This document shows positions 59,290-64,000 of a stretch of DNA of 64,000 nucleotides, in pieces. The translations under genes were made by a program, and so were the position numbers. Numbering within the stretch: the stretch's first letter is position 1; each line of letters starts with the position of its first letter. Source of the stretch: Methanoculleus caldifontis (GTDB lineage: Archaea > Halobacteriota > Methanomicrobia > Methanomicrobiales > Methanoculleaceae). The stretch covers positions 992,001 to 1,056,000 of the forward strand of contig NZ_WBKO01000001.1 in assembly GCF_032842345.1 (NCBI RefSeq), given 5' to 3'. The notes beneath the pieces were generated by a model that was not told the DNA's origin, ran no database searches, and worked only from the letters and a program-made list of their open reading frames with translations.

Positions 59290-59517
59290 TCACTTCTTCG
59301 CCTGCTGCCGGGCGATCCGCTCTTCCCCCTTCTTCGATTGCTCGTGCTCCGCCCGCGGCGTCGGGGTCTCGGGCGCCCCCGGCGGGCGGCTCCGCTCCCG
59401 CCCCTCGTCGCCGAGTTCGGCGGGGACCGGGCTGTAGACGATATCGGTCCCCTTATCCTCGAACGGTATCTCCTCATCGGGCCGGTCTTCCCGCTTTCTC
59501 CTCTGCTCCTGTGCCAT
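59290..59517 (-). CDS. small charged hypothetical protein
   Basis: A 75-residue highly charged, probably disordered protein: MAQEQRRKREDRPDEEIPFE, then an ending EHEQSKKGEERIARQQAKK. There is no cysteine or membrane segment. The ATG at 59517 has GGGAGG six bases ahead; the ATG six bases upstream abuts that site. Family unknown. It is a stand-alone minus-strand gene. Confidence 0.55.
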   Translation of the reverse strand: MAQEQRRKREDRPDEEIPFEDKGTDIVYSPVPAELGDEGRERSRPPGAPETPTPRAEHEQSKKGEERIARQQAKK

Positions 59518-59687
59518 CCACATCCTCCCGGGCGGCCCTTGCCATATGCCGGAACCGTCCGGATGGTGCTCGGCGGGATGTGTAAAAGTCCTGCCGGTGG
59601 AGGGGGGGAGCCCGCCGGCGCAGGCATCGGAGAGCGCTCCCACCCCATTTTATCCTCCGAGGAGAGTTGAGAGTCTAGCGCCCTGTT

Positions 59688-60380
59688 TCAGTCGACGTGG
59701 GTAAATGCCGGGTATCCCGCAGACTCGTTGCCCCGTATGAAGATGCCGGCTTGATAGAGTGCGGTTGAGTTGACACCAAAGGGGGGTGTTCCCAGATAGT
59801 CGTGCCAGCGGGAGAGGAACTCCTGCCTCGGTATCTTGCCGCGCGTCCCGAGCATGGCAGGATCTTCGAAGTACACGTTCTCACTGTCAAACCCGATCAC
59901 GACCATGTAGTGCCCGTCCTCCCAGTCGGTGTCCCAGCTGAACTCCTCCGGGTCAGTATCCGCCCACGCCTGGCAGGCGATGATGACCGGGTTCTTCTCC
60001 GCAACCGACCGCTCGAGATCGGCAAGCGTGAGGTTCAGTCTCAGTTCTGCGGAGAGTCCATACTCCCGGGCGACGCGGACGATTGCATCCGGGGGAGTGC
60101 CTGTCTCAGGGGTTGTGCCGAGTTTCTGCATAAGGACTCCCTCGCGTACGTCGATCCCCTGGTAATTGAGCACTGCCTGTAACGATGCGGCCCCACAGGA
60201 GTATGGCTGGCTCTGCCGGACATCCGGGACGCCGGTCAGGAGATTCGAGAGATTCCCCGACTCCGGGCCCGCGATATTAGAAGCAGCCTCTTGATTCGAT
60301 CCCTGCAGACAGCCGGCAGAGACCGAGATCCCGAATAAGAGTATGCATGTAGCGATATAGAGCGAAAGGCCCCTGTGCAT
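59688..60380 (-). CDS. C39-like cysteine peptidase lipoprotein
   Basis: A 230-residue protein with a lipoprotein-type signal (GISVSAGC at about residues 17-24). The peptidase C39-like fold is indicated by the catalytic cysteine in QPYSCGAASLQAVLNY, the histidine in DGHYMVVIGF and the aspartate in VYFEDPAML. It should act outside the membrane. C39 peptidases usually cleave leader peptides; a stand-alone one could also be a general surface peptidase. The mature part begins with a short Ser/Asn-rich linker. Confidence 0.82.
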   Translation of the reverse strand: MHRGLSLYIATCILLFGISVSAGCLQGSNQEAASNIAGPESGNLSNLLTGVPDVRQSQPYSCGAASLQAVLNYQGIDVREGVLMQKLGTTPETGTPPDAIVRVAREYGLSAELRLNLTLADLERSVAEKNPVIIACQAWADTDPEEFSWDTDWEDGHYMVVIGFDSENVYFEDPAMLGTRGKIPRQEFLSRWHDYLGTPPFGVNSTALYQAGIFIRGNESAGYPAFTHVD

Positions 60381-60534
60381 CCTGGAAACCTCGATATAGT
60401 GAGTTGCCCGGCTGTCGGTTAAGGCTTGTCTTTGGTGCGTTCGGGGCTTCTGCAGGAATAGAAAGGGAGGTGACCCGACCCCGACACACGATGGCTGCCG
60501 GTGGAGGAAGAGGGTCCGCTCCCCTCCCCATGCG

Positions 60535-61725
60535 TCACCGACGTCGGAAGAGGCTCCCGGCCACGGCGGCCGTGACGGCGACGATCCCGATCAGCGCCCC
60601 CGCTCCCCCGGCCCGGGTCGGCGTCGCCACGGGTGTCGCGTTCTCTGCCGGGCCTGTCGGCGCCGGCACCGGCACATCGGCCGTCCTGAAGATGAAGGCC
60701 TGCTCCCCGGCGCCCGCGGCAAGGTAATCGCCGCTCCGGGAGAGGGCGACCGCCGTCACGGGGGCCCCGGCATCAAACGACCAGCGTGCGTTCCCGGCGC
60801 CCGAAAAGAGGTGCACGGACCCGGCCGCGGTACCGGCCGCGACCGCCTCCCCCTGCCGGGATATATCGACGGCGAGGACGTCGCCTCCGGTCCGGTTCGT
60901 CCAGAGGAGGCCCTCGCGTGGCCGGTAGCACTCCAGATCGCCTCCCTCCTTCCCGACCGCCGCGAACCGCCCGTCCGCGGAGAGGGCGAGCGTGAGGATG
61001 GGAGCTCCGGTGGGCATCGCCCAGACAAGTCCCCCTTCCCTGTTGTAGATCAGGAGGGCGCGGTCACGGCCCCCGGCGGCGACGACCGACCCGTCACGGG
61101 ACACGTCGACAGCGGTGATCGGGCCGCGGGCGAGCGCCTGCCAGGCCCGGGTCCCCTGCCTTCTGAGGAAGTGGATAGCGCCGTTGTCGCTCCCGGCGAC
61201 GATGTAATTGCCGTCGGCGGTGAAAGCGACGGTCGGCACGACCGGGGTGGTGATGGGAGACACCGGTGAGCTTCCGCCTATCGAGGCGTTCCACCGTTCC
61301 GCGCCCAGGTGATCGAAGAGGGTGATGCGGTTGCCTCCCACCGCGAGGGCCCGGCCGTCCCCGGAGAACGCGAGGTCGCGGACGGGTCCTGCGACGCTCG
61401 CGGTCCAGTAGCGGTTGCCGTTCCTCTCGTCGAGGAGGAGCACCTCGCCCGCATCGGTCCCGGCGGCGATATAGTTCCCGGCGTCCGCGGCGGCAACCGC
61501 CGTCACCGCGTTCCCGGCGCTCACGTTCCAGGCGATCGTGCCGTTCCGCTGCAGGCAGACGATGCTGCCCTCTCCGGTTCCCGCGACCATGTACCGGCCG
61601 TCTGCGGCGATCGCAACGTCGTTGACGATGCCGCCCGCGGGTATGCCGTAATAGGATGAATCCTCGCCGGCGGCTGCCGGGACCAGGACGGCGATAAGGA
61701 CGATCAGCAGTGCTGCTCTCTTCAT
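60535..61725 (-). CDS. exported beta-propeller protein with C-terminal anchor
   Basis: A 396-residue protein. Signal peptide at 1-20, then seven or so WD40/PQQ-like repeats of about 42 residues, each with a G-D-x-x-x-A-x-G type turn (ADGRYMVAGTGEGSI, DAGNYIAAGTDAGEV, GDGRALAVG, ADGNYIVAGSDNGAI, RDGSVVAAGGRDRAL, and so on). A Pro/Thr linker (about 345-370) leads to a final membrane helix and RRR tail, an archaeal surface-anchor layout. No catalytic site is seen, so binding is likely. It groups with the other exported proteins. Confidence 0.8.
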   Translation of the reverse strand: MKRAALLIVLIAVLVPAAAGEDSSYYGIPAGGIVNDVAIAADGRYMVAGTGEGSIVCLQRNGTIAWNVSAGNAVTAVAAADAGNYIAAGTDAGEVLLLDERNGNRYWTASVAGPVRDLAFSGDGRALAVGGNRITLFDHLGAERWNASIGGSSPVSPITTPVVPTVAFTADGNYIVAGSDNGAIHFLRRQGTRAWQALARGPITAVDVSRDGSVVAAGGRDRALLIYNREGGLVWAMPTGAPILTLALSADGRFAAVGKEGGDLECYRPREGLLWTNRTGGDVLAVDISRQGEAVAAGTAAGSVHLFSGAGNARWSFDAGAPVTAVALSRSGDYLAAGAGEQAFIFRTADVPVPAPTGPAENATPVATPTRAGGAGALIGIVAVTAAVAGSLFRRR

Positions 61726-61840
61726 GGTAACGCTCTTCTCCAGGTCTCTACTTTTCCGTTTGAGTTCATAAACTGTCCTGTGGACCTCCCGCGGAAGTTT
61801 GAAGGCGGCAGGCGCGCAACCACTCCGTCAGGTGAATTTT

Positions 61841-62278
61841 ATGACGGAACGATCGGAGAAGGCGGTCGCCTGCTTCATGCAGGGCTGTAATTGTGCACAG
61901 GCGGTCAGTTCGGTCTTCGCCCGCGACGCCGGGGTGCCCGAGGAGGTCATCCTCCGTGCGGCCACCGGGTTCGGCGCCGGGGTGGGGCGTACCGGAGGCG
62001 CATGCGGGGCCGTGTCGGGGGCGGTCCTCGCGATCGGGCTCATCTTCGGGAGCACCGAACCTGAGGAGAAGGAAGCGAAGGACCGGACCTACGCCGTCAC
62101 GCAGGAGTTCATCTCCCGCTTCGTCCGGAAGCACGGCACGGTCTCCTGCACCGGGCTCCTTAACTGCGACCTCTCGACCGACGAGGGGCTGGCCCGGGCC
62201 CGCGAGCAGGGTCTCACCCGGACCCTCTGCCCCGGATATGTCCGGGACGCGGTAGAGATCCTCGAAGAACTGCTCTGA
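61841..62278 (+). CDS. C_GCAxxG_C_C family protein
   Basis: A 145-residue protein of the C_GCAxxG_C_C family, a probable redox or metal-binding protein. Cysteines are in MQGCNCAQAVSS, GGACGAVSG, TVSCTGLLNCD and TLCPGY, the full set. The start at 61841 has AGGTGA five bases ahead. The family's function is unknown. It converges with the aminotransferase gene. Confidence 0.85.
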   Translation: MTERSEKAVACFMQGCNCAQAVSSVFARDAGVPEEVILRAATGFGAGVGRTGGACGAVSGAVLAIGLIFGSTEPEEKEAKDRTYAVTQEFISRFVRKHGTVSCTGLLNCDLSTDEGLARAREQGLTRTLCPGYVRDAVEILEELL

Positions 62279-62288
62279 GCCGGGCGGC

Positions 62289-63470
62289 TCACCCGATGAA
62301 CGTGCGGATCGCTGCTCCGAGGCGCCGGATCCCCTCGGCGATCTCCTCTTCGCCCGCATTCGAGAAGTTCAGGCGCATCGTCGTATCCCCGCCCCCGTCG
62401 ACGTAAAACGCCTTTCCCGGCACGAACGCAACGTTCTTTTCGAGAGCGATCTCCAGAAGCCGCATGGTCGAGCAGCCCTCCGGGAGGGTGACCCAGAGGA
62501 ACATCCCGCCGTCCGGCCGTGTATAACGGGCATCTTCCGGGAACTCCTCCTCGATCGCGGCGATCATCTGGTCGCGCTGTGTACGGTAGGCCCGGGTGAT
62601 ACGTTCGATGTGGGCGTCGATATCGTTCGTCTCGAGGTAACGGGCGATGACCCGCTGGGCGAGGGTGTTTGAGTGCAGGTCGGAAGCCTGCTTTGCCACG
62701 GTGATCTGGTCCATGATCTCGCGGGGGGCGGCGACCCAGCCGACCCGCAGGCCGGGCGTGACGATCTTGGAGAATGATCCGGTGATGACCGTCGCGTCAC
62801 TGAGATACTGCCTGACGGAGGGGAGGCATCTCCCGTCGAACCGGAGCTCGCCGTAGGCGTCGTCTTCGACGAAGACCGTTCCGGTGCCGGCGAGCGCGGC
62901 GGCGACGGCACGCCGCTTCTCCTCAGAATAGGTGATCCCGGACGGGTTCTGCGCGTTCGGGACACCGTAGAAGAGTCTGGCCGGCGCCTCCTCAAGCATC
63001 GCTTCCAGACATCCGGTGTCCGGGCCGTCGTCGAGCAGTGGCACGGAACGGAATTCGGGCTCGTAGAGAGAGAACGCCTGGATCGCCCCGAGATAACCCG
63101 GCCGTTCGATGAAAACCGGATCGCCCGGGTCCAGGAAGACCTTCCCGATGAGATCCAGGCACTGCTGGGAGCCGTTGGTGATCAGGACCTCATCCGGGTC
63201 GACGGAGAGGCCGAGGCGCTGCCGGTAGCGTTCGGCGATGAACTCCCGCAACGGGAGATAGCCTTCGGTCGTGCTGTACTGCAGGGCTGCCCTCCCCGCA
63301 TCCGCCATGACGTCCTGTGCGGCCGCCGCCAGTTCCTCAACGGCGAAGAGCGAGGGGCTTGGGAGCCCTCCGGCAAACGAGATGACCTCGGGCTTCTCGG
63401 TTGTCTTGAGAATCTCGCGGATGAAGGATCGGGGTGTTTTCCCCATCCTGGAGGCAAAATGGTACGCCAT
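62289..63470 (-). CDS. PLP-dependent aminotransferase, class I/II
   Basis: A 393-residue fold type I aminotransferase of the group with 2-aminoadipate and aromatic transaminases. The start FASRMGKTPRSFIREILKTT and VISFAGGLPSPSLF are typical. Cofactor residues are in PNAQNPSGITYS, VEDDAYGELRF and the lysine of GSFSKIVTPGLRVGW; the late arginine is in TTMRLNFSN. All are present. It might act on amino acids such as 2-aminoadipate or aromatic ones; the substrate is not decided by eye. Confidence 0.9.
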   Translation of the reverse strand: MAYHFASRMGKTPRSFIREILKTTEKPEVISFAGGLPSPSLFAVEELAAAAQDVMADAGRAALQYSTTEGYLPLREFIAERYRQRLGLSVDPDEVLITNGSQQCLDLIGKVFLDPGDPVFIERPGYLGAIQAFSLYEPEFRSVPLLDDGPDTGCLEAMLEEAPARLFYGVPNAQNPSGITYSEEKRRAVAAALAGTGTVFVEDDAYGELRFDGRCLPSVRQYLSDATVITGSFSKIVTPGLRVGWVAAPREIMDQITVAKQASDLHSNTLAQRVIARYLETNDIDAHIERITRAYRTQRDQMIAAIEEEFPEDARYTRPDGGMFLWVTLPEGCSTMRLLEIALEKNVAFVPGKAFYVDGGGDTTMRLNFSNAGEEEIAEGIRRLGAAIRTFIG

Positions 63471-63536
63471 ACTCTCGCGTCCTCTATAATTGGTTAACCA
63501 CTATGCTCTGATCCGGGATAATAGGTGCCGCCGATA

Positions 63537-64000
63537 TCACCGGCGGGCGACGTATCGCCACGCGCCGCCGGCAGAGAGGAGCGCCTCCGCACGCACCCGG
63601 TATGCCCGGAAGACGTCCGCCGGCGCGATCTTCTTCAGTGCCATCGCCCGCTTCTCGACGAGATGCCAGGAGAGGAACGCGAGGGCGAACGTCGCGAGGA
63701 ACGAGAGCCCGCAGAGCGCCGGAAGGGAGAGACTATTCTCCGTGGTCTGGATGATCGTCTGCTGGAGCGGGTAATGGTAGATGTAGAGCCCGTAGGAGAA
63801 GTCGCCCGCTCTACCGAAGGTGTTCAGGAGCGGGACCGGGAGATGCGCGGCGTAGATGGTGAGGTAGGGGATGGCGATCACCCCGGCGACGGCCAGGTAG
63901 GGCGTCAGGGCCGCGAGCCCGAGCAGCAGGAGGAGCCCCCCGGCGACGGCCGGCCGGTAGGCGATCCGCTCCCTCTGAAGGTAGAGGTAAGCCCCGATCA
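63537..64000 (-). CDS. acyltransferase 3 family membrane protein, N-terminus beyond the window
   Basis: The C-terminal 153 residues of an acyltransferase of the OafA/YrhL type, which O-acetylate surface sugars. The frame is open to the last base, so the gene is cut by the window. The family segment FSYGLYIYHYPLQQTI and the terminal helix FLSWHLVEKRAMAL are clear. There are about four membrane segments in the visible part. It fits the nearby surface-protein genes. Confidence 0.8.
   Translation of the reverse strand, partial: IGAYLYLQRERIAYRPAVAGGLLLLLGLAALTPYLAVAGVIAIPYLTIYAAHLPVPLLNTFGRAGDFSYGLYIYHYPLQQTIIQTTENSLSLPALCGLSFLATFALAFLSWHLVEKRAMALKKIAPADVFRAYRVRAEALLSAGGAWRYVARR

Overview
The window is archaeal and almost certainly from a methanogen of the order Methanomicrobiales, most like Methanoculleus (genus is inference). 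The signs are archaeal/eukaryal-type informational genes (S3Ae, S15, S6e, S8e, aIF5B, TFB, SRP19, Gar1, Pcc1), F420 enzymes (an FprA-type F420H2 oxidase and two F420-dependent LLM oxidoreductases), HypB, and GC-rich core DNA with visibly AT-rich insertions. Four tRNAs are present: Gly(CCC), Thr(CGT), His(GTG) and Ala(CGC). I see no rRNA, no CRISPR array and no intact insertion sequence.

Layout. 0-2.4 kb: the conserved minus-strand cluster rps15-recJ-pcc1-rps3ae (last gene cut by the edge). 2.6-8.4 kb: a PAS/GAF sensor kinase, tRNA-Gly, a V4R-domain HTH regulator divergent from fprA over a palindromic operator, and a membrane flippase-like protein. 8.4-11.7 kb: a tight operon of an ACT protein, Sua5 and a nucleotidyltransferase, then a Cas4-like protein and a DUF3467 protein. 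11.8-14.7 kb: tRNA-Thr followed by an AT-rich island with a membrane protein and a two-gene module in which a PD-(D/E)XK nuclease-like protein is directly followed by an unrecognised acidic partner. 14.7-26 kb: a CPA2 antiporter, a RibD-like reductase, an HD phosphohydrolase, a lipase-like hydrolase, a membrane-bound winged-helix regulator paired with a secreted protein, an ABC-2 exporter and a double 4Fe-4S protein. 26-30.6 kb: an MscS-like protein and an RND exporter divergent from a Bat-type regulator, with two perfect palindromes between them.

30.8-34 kb: a TrmB regulator, a decayed chimeric transporter gene, an AT-rich radical SAM gene and a transposase remnant. 34-45.5 kb: a serpin, a GH15 glucoamylase-like enzyme, two tandem LLM oxidoreductases, a holin-like membrane protein, an Nramp-type transporter, two small YHS proteins, an alpha-glucan phosphorylase whose N-terminus is a cysteine-less YHS-like domain, a Met/His-rich membrane protein and a D-2-hydroxyacid dehydrogenase. 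45.8-47 kb: a truncated, frameshifted SulP permease beside tRNA-His. 47-57 kb: core translation and transcription genes (aIF5B, S6e, S8e, SRP19, gar1-tfb), hypB, a GNAT, DUF2240, and a SoxB-like hydrolase overlapping a DsrE-like protein. 57-64 kb: secreted or surface proteins (CotH-like, C39-like lipoprotein, beta-propeller), a C_GCAxxG protein, an aminotransferase and a partial acyltransferase.

The most promising candidates for something new are the two-gene nuclease module next to tRNA-Thr, the YHS-phosphorylase fusion set among free-standing YHS proteins, and the V4R-regulator/fprA operator region. Other accessory genes look decayed (SulP, the chimeric transporter, the transposase remnant), so the window mixes a stable core with turnover points at tRNA genes.
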